A stretch of DNA of 64,000 bases from Ferruginibacter lapsinanis (GCF_020783315.1 NZ_CP086063.1:558001-622000); one strand, 5' to 3'. Counted from the stretch's first letter, positions 53,791-63,821 are shown. The notes: a model not told the origin generated them from the letters alone. A program made the numbers and translations.

Positions 53791-55368
53791 TTAAAATGGA
53801 GCCTCGTCATCAAAAGAGCCATCATTCATTTTACTGCCCTTTTGAATATATAGTTTAGAACCACCACCATCTTCATCAGGTTTTACCGGTCTGAAATTTC
53901 CGCCGGGATGACCTCCACCACTTCTGAAATCATTTCCACCGCTACCATCATCTTCGTCTTCAATAAATTTTTGTATGTGTAATAAGGCTTTCAACTTGAT
54001 CGTATCCAAACTACCGTTACGATGTTTAGCGATCTTAACATAGGTCTCGCCTTTTGTGCTCTCACCCATTTCGTTTTGCCCGATATCATAATAATCAGGA
54101 CGGTACAGGAACATTACCATATCAGCATCCTGCTCGATGGCACCCGACTCACGCAGATCACTCAACTGAGGGATTTTTGCGCCTTCTTTTCTTTTCTCCA
54201 CCTCACGACTTAACTGTGACAGTGCAATGATCGGCACCTGTAATTCTTTGGCCAACCCTTTCAGATCTCTTGATATACGACTGATCTCTTGTTCCCTGTT
54301 GCCATTTCTGTTTTCTCCTGCGCCACTCATCAACTGCAGGTAATCGATAATGATCAAACCAACATTGTGTTTATTTTTCAACCGACGACACTTTGCTCTT
54401 AATTCAAAAATATTCAGTGCTGCTGTATCATCAATAAAAATGGGAGCATTACTCAATCGCTCAATCCCTTTTTTATACAACTGCTTCATCTCGTGTTCTT
54501 CCAGTTTACCTCGGCTTATCTTCTCTAACCATATCTCACTTTCAGCACTCAGGATACGTGTCACCAATTGCCCGGCACTCATCTCCAGACTAAAGAAAGC
54601 CACTGGTGTTGGTTTGGTAGGATGTAATGCTGCACTACGGGCAAGGTTAAGCGCAAATGCCGTTTTACCTACCGATGGTCTTGCCGCTAACACGATCAGA
54701 TCGGTTGGTTGCCATCCATAAGTCAGTTTATCTAATTTTTCAAAGCCCGATGGCACTCCGGTGATATCTTCATCACGGTTACGCATATCTTCAATACGCT
54801 GGATCGTTTTTACCAATACCGTATTGATATCATCAAAATTTTTACGTAAGTGATTATTAGTGATCTCAAATAATTTGCTTTCTGCATCATCTAACAGATC
54901 AAACACATCAGTCGCATCTTCATACGCATCTCCAATGATCTCTCCGCTGATACGTATCAGTTCTCTTTGTATGAATTTTTGCAGAATGATTCTTGAGTGA
55001 GCATCGATATTAGCAGAAGATACTACCGCGTTGGTCAATTTCGATACATAGTAAGGTCCCCCCACCAGATCCAACTCTTCTTTGATCTTTAGTTCTTCAA
55101 CAACAGTCAATAAATCGATCGGCAAACTCTTTTGCGCCAATGAGATCATTGCTCTGAAAATACGCTGATGAGCTTCACCATAAAAACATTCTGCCTTCAA
55201 AATTTCTATCACCGTATCAAAAGCACTCTTCTCCAGCATTATTGCTCCAAGCACCGCTTCTTCCAATTCTTTTGACTGAGGAGGTACTTTACCAAATACC
55301 ATATTTCCCAAGTCAAGGTTTGGTTTGCGTCTTGTTTTTCTATCTTTATTAAGATTAGTAAATTCCAT
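53791..55368 (-). CDS. dnaB: Replicative DNA helicase DnaB
   Basis: The 525-aa protein has the DnaB N-terminal domain (PPQSKELEEAVLGAIMLEKS) and the RecA-like helicase core. Walker A is LAARPSVGKTAFALNLAR, followed by FFSLEMSAGQLVTRIL, IIIDYLQLMSG and SDLRESGAIEQDADMVMFLYRP. The C-terminus carries a glycine-rich tail (GGGHPGGNFRP). It unwinds DNA at the replication fork. The DnaA-box-like cluster lies in its upstream region. Confidence 0.96.
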   Translation of the reverse strand: MEFTNLNKDRKTRRKPNLDLGNMVFGKVPPQSKELEEAVLGAIMLEKSAFDTVIEILKAECFYGEAHQRIFRAMISLAQKSLPIDLLTVVEELKIKEELDLVGGPYYVSKLTNAVVSSANIDAHSRIILQKFIQRELIRISGEIIGDAYEDATDVFDLLDDAESKLFEITNNHLRKNFDDINTVLVKTIQRIEDMRNRDEDITGVPSGFEKLDKLTYGWQPTDLIVLAARPSVGKTAFALNLARSAALHPTKPTPVAFFSLEMSAGQLVTRILSAESEIWLEKISRGKLEEHEMKQLYKKGIERLSNAPIFIDDTAALNIFELRAKCRRLKNKHNVGLIIIDYLQLMSGAGENRNGNREQEISRISRDLKGLAKELQVPIIALSQLSREVEKRKEGAKIPQLSDLRESGAIEQDADMVMFLYRPDYYDIGQNEMGESTKGETYVKIAKHRNGSLDTIKLKALLHIQKFIEDEDDGSGGNDFRSGGGHPGGNFRPVKPDEDGGGSKLYIQKGSKMNDGSFDDEAPF

Positions 55369-55537
55369 TTTTAGTCAGGTTTGTAAGTTTATCGTTAAGG
55401 TTTGTAAGGTTCTGCATGAACAAACGCCGAATCGGTAAATTTCGTTTAAACCCTATTGTTAGCATAGTAACAAATCACTAAATATTACCTATCAGATTGC
55501 TGCAGAGCGACTAAGGTAAAAGCAAAAAAGTTCAAGT

Positions 55538-55626
55538 TTATACACAGTCTCCTGTTATCAACTTTTTATACTGATTTTCCACCCTTAACTCACATGTAAA
55601 AGTAGGTTATTCACGGGTAATCCACA
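55538..55626. promoter_or_regulatory. Cluster of DnaA-box-like sequences between dnaB and pheT
   Basis: TTATACACA at 55538 matches TTATNCACA exactly; TTATTCACG at 55607 and TAATCCACA at 55618 have one mismatch each, and TTTTCCACC at 55575 two. The 470-bp intergenic region is AT-rich downstream, between divergent genes. It may bind DnaA as a regulatory region for dnaB or as part of an origin. No other gene is visible in the interval 55369-55839. Confidence 0.55.
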
Positions 55627-55804
55627 TGATTGTTAACAGATACTATACAGATAAATCGGTCATACGCCATCTTTTATCAACAGGATCACTGCTGTCGATT
55701 TCTTTTTCTTCACCAAATGCATTTTTTTTTCACTTGTTTTTCTCAAAATGAATGATTATTTGCCTTCATTTTTATTGATTTTTTACTGCTTATTTAGCAA
55801 TAGT

Positions 55805-55812
55805 TATCTTTG
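55805..55812 (+). promoter_or_regulatory. Promoter -7 element (TATCTTTG) for pheT
   Basis: TATCTTTGCTGAC lies 27 nt before the pheT ATG. Confidence 0.65.
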
Positions 55813-55839
55813 CTGACTATAAATTCTAATATTTAATAA

Positions 55840-58269
55840 ATGACAATAAGTTATAATTGGTTGAGCGAATACCTTCCTGAGAAAATTGAGCCAGAAAAAC
55901 TGAGTAAGATTTTAACCTCAATTGGTCTGGAAGTGGAGAGCATGGAGAAATACGAAGAGATGAAAGGTGGGCTGGAGGGGCTGGTAATTGGTGAAGTATT
56001 GACTTGTGAAAAACATCCTGATGCAGATAAACTATCTATCACAACTGTTTCAATTGGTGGAGATGCACCGTTGCAAATTGTTTGCGGTGCACCTAATGTA
56101 GCTGCCGGGCAAAAGGTAGTGGTAGCAACGGTTGGCGCAACGATTTATCCGTTAACTGGTGATCCAATGACGATGAAGAAAGCCAAGATACGTGGTGTGG
56201 AAAGCTTTGGAATGATCTGTGCTGAAGATGAGATCGGTTTAAGTGAAAGTCATGCCGGCATTATGGTACTTCCAGCAGCAACCAAAACAGGGACTCCTGC
56301 GGCAGAATATTTCAAACCATACAATGACGTAGTTTTTGAAATTGGCCTTACTCCTAATCGTATGGATGCTATGAGTCATTTGGGTGTTGCTAAAGATGTA
56401 TGTGCTTATTTATGGCATCACAACAAAAAAGAAGTTTCAGTAAAATCACCTTATAAAAATAGTTTTAAGGCTGATAATCAATTATTACCAATTGAAGTAA
56501 AAATTGATAACGCAACAGCTTGTCTTCGTTATGCCGGTATTAGCATACAAGGCGTTACTATTGCCGAAAGCCCTAAATGGCTTCAACAAAAAATAAAAAC
56601 CATCGGATTAAGGCCAATCAACAATATTGTAGATATTACCAATTTTATTCTGCATGAAACAGGGCAACCTTTACATGCATTTGATGCTGATCAGATAATT
56701 GGAAACAAGATCATTGTAAAGAATCTTCCTGAAGGAACTTCTTTTCTAACGCTGGATGATAAAGAAAGAAAATTATCTGCCGAAGACCTGATGATCTGTA
56801 ATGCCGAAGAACCGATGTGTATTGGCGGTGTATATGGTGGTGCAAAAAGCGGTGTTACTGCTATTACAAAAAATATTTTTCTGGAAAGCGCCTGGTTCAA
56901 TCCGATCACTATTCGTAAAACATCGTTCAGGCATGGATTACGGACTGATGCCGCAACAAGATTTGAAAAAGGCGTAGACATTGGTAACACGGTAAATGTA
57001 TTGAAACGTGCTGCAGAAATGATAAAAGAAATAGCAGGCGGACAATTTGCAAGCAATATCATTGATGTATATCCTGCGCCAAAACAGAAAACTGAAGTTG
57101 CTATCAAATACCATTACCTGAAAAAATTAAGTGGTAAAAATTATCATGGAGATACCATTAAAAACATTTTAACAGCATTAGGTTTTGAAATATTGAAAGA
57201 GGGGCAAGACGACATTCGCATTGCCGTACCATTCAACAAACCTGATGTAAGTATTCCGGCTGATATAGTAGAAGAGATCATGCGGATAGACGGACTGGAC
57301 AATGTTGAAATTCCAACTGCCATTACCATCAGCCCTTCTGTTGAAACACTTGCGCATGAAGCATCCTACAAAGAAAAGACTGCTAATTATTTAATCGGCT
57401 TAGGCTTTAATGAGATCTTCACTAACAGTATCACCAATGCTGCTTATTACTCAGAGGAAGTATTACAAACTACGGTAAAAATGATCAATAGTTTGAGTGC
57501 CGAATTAAATGTGATGCGTCCATCAATGATGGAGACCGGCTTAGAAAGTGTTGCTTATAATTTGAACAGAAGAAATACTGATCTGCAATTTTTTGAGTTT
57601 GGCAAAACTTATACTACTTCTGCCACAGGAAAATATTTTGAACAGCAGCATTTGAGTATTTATATCACCGGCAAGAAAACTGCTGATAGCTGGAAAGGCA
57701 AAGGCGATAAAGCTGATATTTATTTCGCAAAAGCAGTAGTTGAAAAAACAATACAGTTACTTGGATTAACTATCAGCTCATATAACAATGCTGAGTCAAA
57801 CACTAGTTTAGATAGTTCATTGCAGGTTAAAGTAAAAAACGAGATCGTTGCAACAATAGGTATTGTAAATAAAAAAACCGCCGATCGTTTTGATATCAAA
57901 CAACCGGTATTATATGCGGATATTGATTGGGATAAACTCATCGCTCTAAACAAAAAAGTAAAAATAGAATATACAGAAATAGCAAAATACCCGCTTGTAC
58001 AAAGAGACCTGGCTATTGTGGTAAATAAATCTGTAAAATATGAAGATGTAGAAAAAGCTACCTATGGCGCAAGAGTGAACAAATTAAGATCAGTTAACTT
58101 GTTTGATATTTTTGAAAGTGATAAATTAGGTGCGGATAAAAAATCTTTGGCAGTAAGCTTTACTTTTTTAGATGAAGAAAAAACTTTAACAGATAAAGAG
58201 ATCGATGCAATGATGGGAAAAATAATTGTATCTTACGAAAAAGAGTTAAGTGCGGAAATAAGGAAATAA
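55840..58269 (+). CDS. pheT: Phenylalanyl-tRNA synthetase beta subunit
   Basis: The 809-aa subunit starts MTISYNWLSEYLPEKIEPEK. A tRNA-binding EMAP-like domain (IGEVLTCEKHPDADKLSI) follows, then the B3/4 editing region, B5 and the core (TALGFEILKEGQDDIRIAVP; NSITNAAYYSEEV). The C-terminal FDX-ACB anticodon-binding domain contains YPLVQRDLAIVVNKSVKYED. Length is normal. The alpha subunit gene is not adjacent. It heads a run of three genes ending in zapA. Confidence 0.96.
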   Translation: MTISYNWLSEYLPEKIEPEKLSKILTSIGLEVESMEKYEEMKGGLEGLVIGEVLTCEKHPDADKLSITTVSIGGDAPLQIVCGAPNVAAGQKVVVATVGATIYPLTGDPMTMKKAKIRGVESFGMICAEDEIGLSESHAGIMVLPAATKTGTPAAEYFKPYNDVVFEIGLTPNRMDAMSHLGVAKDVCAYLWHHNKKEVSVKSPYKNSFKADNQLLPIEVKIDNATACLRYAGISIQGVTIAESPKWLQQKIKTIGLRPINNIVDITNFILHETGQPLHAFDADQIIGNKIIVKNLPEGTSFLTLDDKERKLSAEDLMICNAEEPMCIGGVYGGAKSGVTAITKNIFLESAWFNPITIRKTSFRHGLRTDAATRFEKGVDIGNTVNVLKRAAEMIKEIAGGQFASNIIDVYPAPKQKTEVAIKYHYLKKLSGKNYHGDTIKNILTALGFEILKEGQDDIRIAVPFNKPDVSIPADIVEEIMRIDGLDNVEIPTAITISPSVETLAHEASYKEKTANYLIGLGFNEIFTNSITNAAYYSEEVLQTTVKMINSLSAELNVMRPSMMETGLESVAYNLNRRNTDLQFFEFGKTYTTSATGKYFEQQHLSIYITGKKTADSWKGKGDKADIYFAKAVVEKTIQLLGLTISSYNNAESNTSLDSSLQVKVKNEIVATIGIVNKKTADRFDIKQPVLYADIDWDKLIALNKKVKIEYTEIAKYPLVQRDLAIVVNKSVKYEDVEKATYGARVNKLRSVNLFDIFESDKLGADKKSLAVSFTFLDEEKTLTDKEIDAMMGKIIVSYEKELSAEIRK

Positions 58270-58273
58270 GAAC

Positions 58274-58379
58274 ACCCCTAGCCCCCTAAAGGGGAACATG
58301 GGAAGAGTATACTAGATTCAGGGATCAATTTAAAAAATCAAATAATTATAGTCTAAAGTTCCCTTCAGGGGATTTAAGG
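58274..58379. repeat. REP-like pair between pheT and the coiled-coil gene
   Basis: ACCCCTAGCCCCCTAAAGGG at 58274-58293 and TTCCCTTCAGGGGATTTAAG at 58359-58378 are similar to the elements at 14852-14956. They flank a 65-nt AT-rich stretch. Confidence 0.6.
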
Positions 58380-58383
58380 ATAA

Positions 58384-58671
58384 ATGACGCCATTAGAAGA
58401 AAATATAACCCGGATCAATGCTAAACTTCAGCAATTGCTGAAGCAACATATTGCGTTAAAAAAAGAAAATGAACAATTAAAGACTGCTTTCAACAATAGT
58501 AAAACACAAAACGAAAAAGATACAGAGCAGATACAACAATTACAGCAACAGGTAGCTTTGTTAAAATCTGCTGCCGGACAGATGAACGAAACGGATAAAA
58601 AAGTTTTCGAAAAAAACATCAATCGGTATATAAAAGAAATAGATAAGTGTATTGGTTTATTAAGTGAATAA
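58384..58671 (+). CDS. Coiled-coil protein upstream of zapA
   Basis: The 95-aa protein is almost entirely coiled coil: LEENITRINAKLQQLLKQH, then a Lys/Glu/Gln-rich middle and TDKKVFEKNINRYIKEIDKC. No membrane segment. The order pheT, coiled-coil protein, zapA is common in Bacteroidota, suggesting a role in cell division with ZapA, but the function is not established. Confidence 0.8.
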   Translation: MTPLEENITRINAKLQQLLKQHIALKKENEQLKTAFNNSKTQNEKDTEQIQQLQQQVALLKSAAGQMNETDKKVFEKNINRYIKEIDKCIGLLSE

Positions 58672-58674
58672 AAA

Positions 58675-58956
58675 ATGTCAGAATTAATTCCAGTAAATAT
58701 CTTAATTGGCGATAGAACTTATCGTATCAAAACCAATCCCGAAGATGAGGAGATCATTCGTCGTACATTAAAAACCATCAACGATAAAATAATAGAATTC
58801 AAGACCCAGTTCTCCGGTAAAGATATGCAAGACTATATTGCCATGGTAATGATCTGGTATGCAACACAAGCCAATGCTGGCCATAACCCATCTGTAGAAA
58901 AAGAAATGCAGGAAGCATTACAAAAAATAGAACAGAAGATCAACGAGGTGTTATAA
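58675..58956 (+). CDS. zapA: Cell division protein ZapA
   Basis: The 93-aa protein begins SELIPVNILIGDRTYRIKT, followed by NPEDEEIIRRTLKTINDKI and the helical YIAMVMIWYATQAN. These are typical of ZapA, which binds and bundles FtsZ at midcell. It starts 3 nt after the stop of the coiled-coil gene. Confidence 0.9.
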   Translation: MSELIPVNILIGDRTYRIKTNPEDEEIIRRTLKTINDKIIEFKTQFSGKDMQDYIAMVMIWYATQANAGHNPSVEKEMQEALQKIEQKINEVL

Positions 58957-58992
58957 GCAACACTTTGGGGTTTCTATTCGTCTACCTTTTAC

Positions 58993-60705
58993 ATGACTAA
59001 AAACATCTTACTTCTTTTTTGTTTTTTCTTCATTACACATTTTGTAAATGCACAGAGTATATCTCTTAATGGTAAGTTTACAGACTGGACAGGCACAACT
59101 ATCACTACTGATGCAACTGCGGATGGGAACGGCATTGACCTGAAAGGATTCTCTGTTACCAATGATGATGAGAATTTATATATCCGCTTAATTACAAATG
59201 CAGCATTCAATCTTGCAGACAGTAATAGTTTATATGTAAACATAGATGCTGACAACAATGCATCAACCGGATTTTCCACGTATGGGATTGGTTCGGAACT
59301 AGGATGGAGATTTGGCAGCAAGTATGGATTCTATTATCATGGCGCCTCATTAAAAGATACTGTATTTGCCAGTAACATCAAATTTGTAGCATTACCTACT
59401 TTCAAAAGTGACACATTTGAAATTGCCATTAGTCGTGCTGCGGTTGTAGGTACCCCTGCGATCAGTTTATTTTCATCTAATACGATCAAACTGAATTTTG
59501 TAAATGGTATAACCGGCGGTGATGCCATGCCTAATAGTGGATCGACCTACACCTATACTTTTACCAATACACACCATTCAGATTTTGGTGCCATAGATAT
59601 TAGTAAATGTAACAGTAACTATATCCGATTGATGGAATACAATGTACTGAATGACGGGCTGAAAGACAATGCAAGACTGGGTAGTTTTGAACGCATATTC
59701 AAAGCCATTAATCCTGATGTGATTGTTTTGTGTGAATGTTGGAACACAACAGCAACCCAGGCAAAAACACTATTAAATACATGGCTCCCACTAGGTGGTT
59801 CGGCTAGCTGGAATTGTTACAAAGAAACAACTGCCGGGATTATTATTGCTTCCCGATCTTCCATTCAAGGCGCTAGTAAAATAACATTCGGAAGAACCAC
59901 CGCTGCTTATATAAATCTTCCTTCGAATTATTTGACAGATCTATTAGTTATCGGTACACATTTAGCCGCAGGCAATGATGCCGATTCGTTACGACAAAGC
60001 GAAGCGGACAACATGATCCAATATATCACCAAAATGAAAGCAGGTACTACCTCTGTTCCTGTACTTGTACCTGCTAACACTCCATTTGTTATTGCGGGTG
60101 ATTTTAATATGGTAAATTATTCTTCTCCGCTTAATACAATATTAACAGGCAATATTGCCAACACGGCCGTTTTTGGTACGGCACCTCCACCAGATTGGGA
60201 CAATAAACCGCTTACAAGTATTAATGCTTTGGTTGCTGATAGAAATATGACATATACCTGGCGTAATCAAAGTGAAACTGCTAAATGGTGGCCAGGCAAA
60301 TTGGATTATATCATTCACACGAACACTAATATAAAAGTGAAAAAATCTTTTGTGTTACAAACAGAAATGATGAGTGTCGGTCGTCTTACTCAATATGGCC
60401 TGCAGGCAAATGATAATTTAATTGCCAGTGATCACCTGCCATCTGTAACAGATCTGGAAATACCGATGACCACCATCATCACACCTACTCTACAATGGAA
60501 CGGCAGTATTAATACCGCCTGGGAAAATCCTGCTAACTGGAATTGCAGTATGGTACCAGATCAAAACAGCAATGTGGTTATACCTTCCGTAGCTCCCAAT
60601 TTCCCGGTAATAAATAATAGCACAGAAGTTAGAAGTATTCAATCTAACAGTAATAGCAGCATATCTGTACAACCAGGAATCAATGTAAAATTAAACGGGC
60701 AGTAG
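58993..60705 (+). CDS. Secreted endonuclease/exonuclease/phosphatase-family protein
   Basis: The 570-aa product has a signal peptide (LLLFCFFFITHFVNAQ) and an N-terminal beta-sandwich domain. The EEP catalytic domain has YIRLMEYNVLNDGLKD, VIVLCECWNTTATQAK, FVIAGDFNMVNYSSPL, WPGKLDYIIHT and ASDHLPSVTDLEI, which cover the Glu, Asp, Asn and His of DNase I-like enzymes. The C-terminal 80 residues (NTAWENPANWNCSMVPDQNS) form one repeat-like domain. Unlike the metalloprotease, no type IX sorting domain follows; the frame ends at LNGQ, 2 nt before the next convergent gene. Confidence 0.85.
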   Translation: MTKNILLLFCFFFITHFVNAQSISLNGKFTDWTGTTITTDATADGNGIDLKGFSVTNDDENLYIRLITNAAFNLADSNSLYVNIDADNNASTGFSTYGIGSELGWRFGSKYGFYYHGASLKDTVFASNIKFVALPTFKSDTFEIAISRAAVVGTPAISLFSSNTIKLNFVNGITGGDAMPNSGSTYTYTFTNTHHSDFGAIDISKCNSNYIRLMEYNVLNDGLKDNARLGSFERIFKAINPDVIVLCECWNTTATQAKTLLNTWLPLGGSASWNCYKETTAGIIIASRSSIQGASKITFGRTTAAYINLPSNYLTDLLVIGTHLAAGNDADSLRQSEADNMIQYITKMKAGTTSVPVLVPANTPFVIAGDFNMVNYSSPLNTILTGNIANTAVFGTAPPPDWDNKPLTSINALVADRNMTYTWRNQSETAKWWPGKLDYIIHTNTNIKVKKSFVLQTEMMSVGRLTQYGLQANDNLIASDHLPSVTDLEIPMTTIITPTLQWNGSINTAWENPANWNCSMVPDQNSNVVIPSVAPNFPVINNSTEVRSIQSNSNSSISVQPGINVKLNGQ

Positions 60706-60707
60706 CA

Positions 60708-61271
60708 CTATTTTTTGCAATACATATCCGATTCTTCCACCGGATATTTTTTATCGAGGTCGATATTATTAAAACTTTCTTCTTTACCCCAAAAGAATAA
60801 TTTTTGAAAAAAGGGCAGCATTTTTTTGTCTTTGATCTGCTCCAGAAAATACACCTCGTGTTCTTTTTCCTTCATCCCCATCTCATATAAGAGCTTGTCG
60901 TGTTCTCTTATACCCAAACTATTGAAGTACTGTTTCATTCTGAAATACTCACAAACGTTTCCGCTCTCTAACCTTCCAGCAAAATAAAATGGCATAAACC
61001 AGCCAATCACATAACAACTTGCAGCTATCACCTTTCCTATGACCCAGAATTTGACCTCATAAAAATTTGAGACGGACACATTATACTGCCGCATTATTGC
61101 AAGTACTTCGGCACGATGATTCCATTCATCTAACTCAATTTGGCGGATAGCCATTTTTTCTTCCTGATTTTTTACTGCTCCGGCATGCCCCTGGTAGGCA
61201 AAAGAAGCAGCTTTTTCGGCAGAGTATGCCCGTTTCAGTAAATCGACCAGTTGCGGATGTTGAAGCAGCAT
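60708..61271 (-). CDS. COQ7-like ferritin-fold protein (demethoxyubiquinone hydroxylase family)
   Basis: About 187 aa from ATG 61271; an upstream frame to 61322 is excluded because the predicted promoter lies inside it. Di-iron ligands appear in AYSAEKAASFAYQGH, QIELDEWNHRAEVLAIM and EMGMKEKEHEVYFLEQ, two ExxH-type pairs. A membrane-associated stretch, ASCYVIGWFMPFYFAG, resembles COQ7. Since the organism appears to make menaquinone, the substrate may differ from ubiquinone. Confidence 0.75.
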   Translation of the reverse strand: MLLQHPQLVDLLKRAYSAEKAASFAYQGHAGAVKNQEEKMAIRQIELDEWNHRAEVLAIMRQYNVSVSNFYEVKFWVIGKVIAASCYVIGWFMPFYFAGRLESGNVCEYFRMKQYFNSLGIREHDKLLYEMGMKEKEHEVYFLEQIKDKKMLPFFQKLFFWGKEESFNNIDLDKKYPVEESDMYCKK

Positions 61272-61286
61272 TTTTATGATTGTTTG

Positions 61287-61294
61287 CAAATTTA
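61287..61294 (-). promoter_or_regulatory. Promoter -7 element (TAAATTTG) for the COQ7-like gene
   Basis: The minus strand reads TAAATTTGCAAAC, 15 nt before ATG 61271. A weaker plus-strand TATCTTCG for rny lies at 61311-61318. Confidence 0.5.
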
Positions 61295-61402
61295 CTCCAA
61301 ACAAATTTCTTATCTTCGCCAACTAACTATATTTAGCTCAATAATTTATGGGTATAGTGAGATCATACAAGATTGTGAACCGATTTAAAACAAAAAATTT
61401 CA

Positions 61403-62968
61403 ATGGAACCGAATATACTTTCCATCATCATTGGTGCAATAGCCCTCGTATTGGGTATTGTGCTGGGTAAATTGCTTTTTGCCAAAAACACCAAAAATCA
61501 AGTAGAAGAAGCTGAAAAACAAGCACAAACGATTATCAGAGAAGCCGAATTAAGGGCTGAAAATCTTAAAAAAGAGAAAGAATTAGAGGCTAAAGAAAAG
61601 TTTGTGCAAATGAAAGCGACGCATGACAAAGAGGTTATGCAACGCAATCAAAAGCTGATCGAAGGTGAGAACAGGATCAAACAAAAAGAGCAAAGTCTTA
61701 ACCAAAAAGAAGGCAATGTAGAAAAGCAGGTTAAAGAAAACGAAGCTATCAAAGAAACCCTTAATCGCCAGATCGAAGTGGTAAATTTGAAGCGTACAGA
61801 ACTTGAAAAACATCAGGAAGAACATATCCGCAGACTGGAAAAAGTAGCTAACCTGAGTGCAGAAGATGCTCGTAATCAATTAATTGAAAGCTTAAGACAA
61901 GAAGCTCAAAGCAAGGCGGTAGCTATTCAACAGGAAATTATTGAAGACGCTAAACAAAAGGCCGGCAAAGAAGCCCGTAAAATTGTTATCCAAACAATAC
62001 AACGTACTGCTGCTGAGGCTGCTATAGAAAATTCCATTACTGTATTCAATCTCGAAAGTGATGAAATAAAAGGTTCTATCATTGGTAGAGAAGGCCGTAA
62101 TATCAGGGCTATTGAAGCTGCAACAGGTGTTGACCTGGTGGTTGATGATACTCCGGAAGCAATCGTCCTATCTTCCTTTGATCCATTACGTAGAGAAATT
62201 GCCCGTTTATCATTACAACGTTTAGTAGCGGATGGCCGTATTCACCCTGCCCGTATTGAAGAAGTGGTGGAAAAAACCAAACGTCAGTTAGACGATCAAG
62301 TAATGGAAATCGGTGAACGTACTGCAATGGAATTAGGTGTACACGGATTACACAAAGAATTGATCAGAATGGTTGGCCGGATGCGTTTCCGTTCTTCATA
62401 TGGTCAAAACTTATTGATGCACAGTCGTGAGACTGCCAATCTTTGTGCTATCATGGCTGCCGAATTAGGCATGAACCCTAAATTGGCAAAACGTGCCGGA
62501 TTATTGCATGATATTGGTAAAGTGCCGGATGAAGAAACAGAATTAAGCCATGCGCTATTGGGTGCTAAACTGGCTGAAAAATATGGCGAAAACCCTGCAG
62601 TAGTCAATGCTATAGGTGCTCACCATGATGAAATGGAAATGCAATATGTGATCTCTCCTATCATTCAGGCCTGCGATGCGATCAGTGGTGCAAGACCTGG
62701 TGCTAGACGTGAGATCATGCAGCAATACATCCAACGTATCAAAGACCTTGAAAGCATGGCTCAAGCCTATCAGGGTGTTGAAAAGGCCTATGCAATTCAG
62801 GCCGGTCGTGAGTTAAGGGTAATTGTTGAGGCTGATAAGGTTAGCGATGCTGACAGTGATAAATTAAGCTTTGAGATAGCTCAAAAAATACAAACTGAAA
62901 TGACTTTCCCGGGTCAGATCAAAGTTACAGTTATCAGAGAGAAAAGGGCTGTGAATATAGCCAGATAG
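61403..62968 (+). CDS. rny: Ribonuclease Y
   Basis: The 521-aa protein has an N-terminal transmembrane helix ([20 protein letters not shown]) and a long coiled coil up to about residue 200. A KH domain ([20 protein letters not shown]) follows, then an HD domain with [16 protein letters not shown] and [13 protein letters not shown]. It is a membrane-bound endoribonuclease that initiates mRNA decay. Gene order pheT-zapA...rny is typical for the group, with two inserted genes between. Confidence 0.96.
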   Translation: MEPNILSIIIGAIALVLGIVLGKLLFAKNTKNQVEEAEKQAQTIIREAELRAENLKKEKELEAKEKFVQMKATHDKEVMQRNQKLIEGENRIKQKEQSLNQKEGNVEKQVKENEAIKETLNRQIEVVNLKRTELEKHQEEHIRRLEKVANLSAEDARNQLIESLRQEAQSKAVAIQQEIIEDAKQKAGKEARKIVIQTIQRTAAEAAIENSITVFNLESDEIKGSIIGREGRNIRAIEAATGVDLVVDDTPEAIVLSSFDPLRREIARLSLQRLVADGRIHPARIEEVVEKTKRQLDDQVMEIGERTAMELGVHGLHKELIRMVGRMRFRSSYGQNLLMHSRETANLCAIMAAELGMNPKLAKRAGLLHDIGKVPDEETELSHALLGAKLAEKYGENPAVVNAIGAHHDEMEMQYVISPIIQACDAISGARPGARREIMQQYIQRIKDLESMAQAYQGVEKAYAIQAGRELRVIVEADKVSDADSDKLSFEIAQKIQTEMTFPGQIKVTVIREKRAVNIAR

Positions 62969-63026
62969 CCGTTTTAAGTAACACGTTTTAAGTAGTAAGT
63001 CCAAAAAGTCTGATTTTTTTGAAAAA

Positions 63027-63051
63027 AACTTATAACTTATAACTTATAACT
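63027..63051 (+). repeat. 7-nt tandem repeat in the rplS promoter
   Basis: AACTTAT is repeated three times exactly (63027, 63034, 63041) and a fourth degenerate unit follows. The tract covers the expected -33 position relative to the -7 element at 63065. Confidence 0.88.
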
Positions 63052-63064
63052 CAGAACTTTTCTC

Positions 63065-63072
63065 TACCTTTG
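63065..63072 (+). promoter_or_regulatory. Promoter -7 element (TACCTTTG) for rplS
   Basis: TACCTTTGCCG lies 22 nt before the rplS ATG. Confidence 0.7.
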
Positions 63073-63094
63073 CCGTCCGTTAAAAATAAAGATC

Positions 63095-63463
63095 ATGAAC
63101 GCAGTAGCATTTGTACACGAACAATTAACAGCAAAACCAGCTTTACCAAGTTTTAAAGCAGGTGACAACATAACTGTAAACTACAAAATTGTAGAAGGAA
63201 ACAAAGAACGTATCCAAAGCTTTAAAGGCGATGTGATCAAACGTCAGGGTACCGGGGCTACCGCTACTTTTACAGTACGTAAAATGAGTGATGGTGTAGG
63301 TGTTGAACGTTTATTCCCTTTCTATTCTCCTAATATTGAGAGTGTTGTGTTAAACAAAGTAGGTAAAGTACGCAGAGCTAAATTGTTCTACTTACGTGAA
63401 AGAAGCGGTAAAAGTGCACGTATCCAGGAAAAAAGAATGGCAGTTGCTCTTAAAAAGAAGTAA
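63095..63463 (+). CDS. rplS: 50S ribosomal protein L19
   Basis: The 122-aa product has the L19 pattern: [55 protein letters not shown] and [20 protein letters not shown]. It bridges the ribosomal subunits. It has its own promoter and terminator. Confidence 0.96.
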   Translation: MNAVAFVHEQLTAKPALPSFKAGDNITVNYKIVEGNKERIQSFKGDVIKRQGTGATATFTVRKMSDGVGVERLFPFYSPNIESVVLNKVGKVRRAKLFYLRERSGKSARIQEKRMAVALKKK

Positions 63464-63483
63464 TTTCCTTATGAAATATATAG

Positions 63484-63513
63484 AAGCGAAAACCAATTGG
63501 TTTTCGCTTTTTT
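63484..63513 (+). terminator. Rho-independent terminator of rplS
   Basis: The perfect palindrome AAGCGAAAACC-AATT-GGTTTTCGCTT is followed by T residues up to 63513. Confidence 0.93.
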
Positions 63514-63649
63514 GTTTATGTTAAACTCAGCCTAAAAGAGCCGTATGCATTGCAAGGGCCGGGGAAATAAATTAGCTTTACATCGTAATATCCAATTCCG
63601 GTGACAACATTTGTATTCTTTTTTAATTTTCACCCGAAAACGAATTAGT

Positions 63650-63775
63650 ATGAAAAAGATCGCCATTTCTGTCCTGTTTGTATCAGTTGTACTAATGTTT
63701 ACAGCTTGTGCAAGAGGTATCTCTCCGTATGAAGCAGCCAATGGAAAAGCAAAATGTGGCAGATACCTGAGATAA
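63650..63775 (+). CDS. Short lipoprotein of 41 aa
   Basis: ATG 63650 starts MKKIAISVLFVSVVLMFTAC, a signal sequence with a lipobox ending at Cys20, followed by 21 residues ending KCGRYLR. Very short secreted lipoproteins of this kind are frequent and often unannotated in Bacteroidota. No partner is visible; it lies between rplS and tatA. The function is unknown. Confidence 0.7.
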   Translation: MKKIAISVLFVSVVLMFTACARGISPYEAANGKAKCGRYLR

Positions 63776-63821
63776 TCAGTATTATTAACAATCAAAAAAC
63801 AGGTAAAGGGAATATTTCTTT

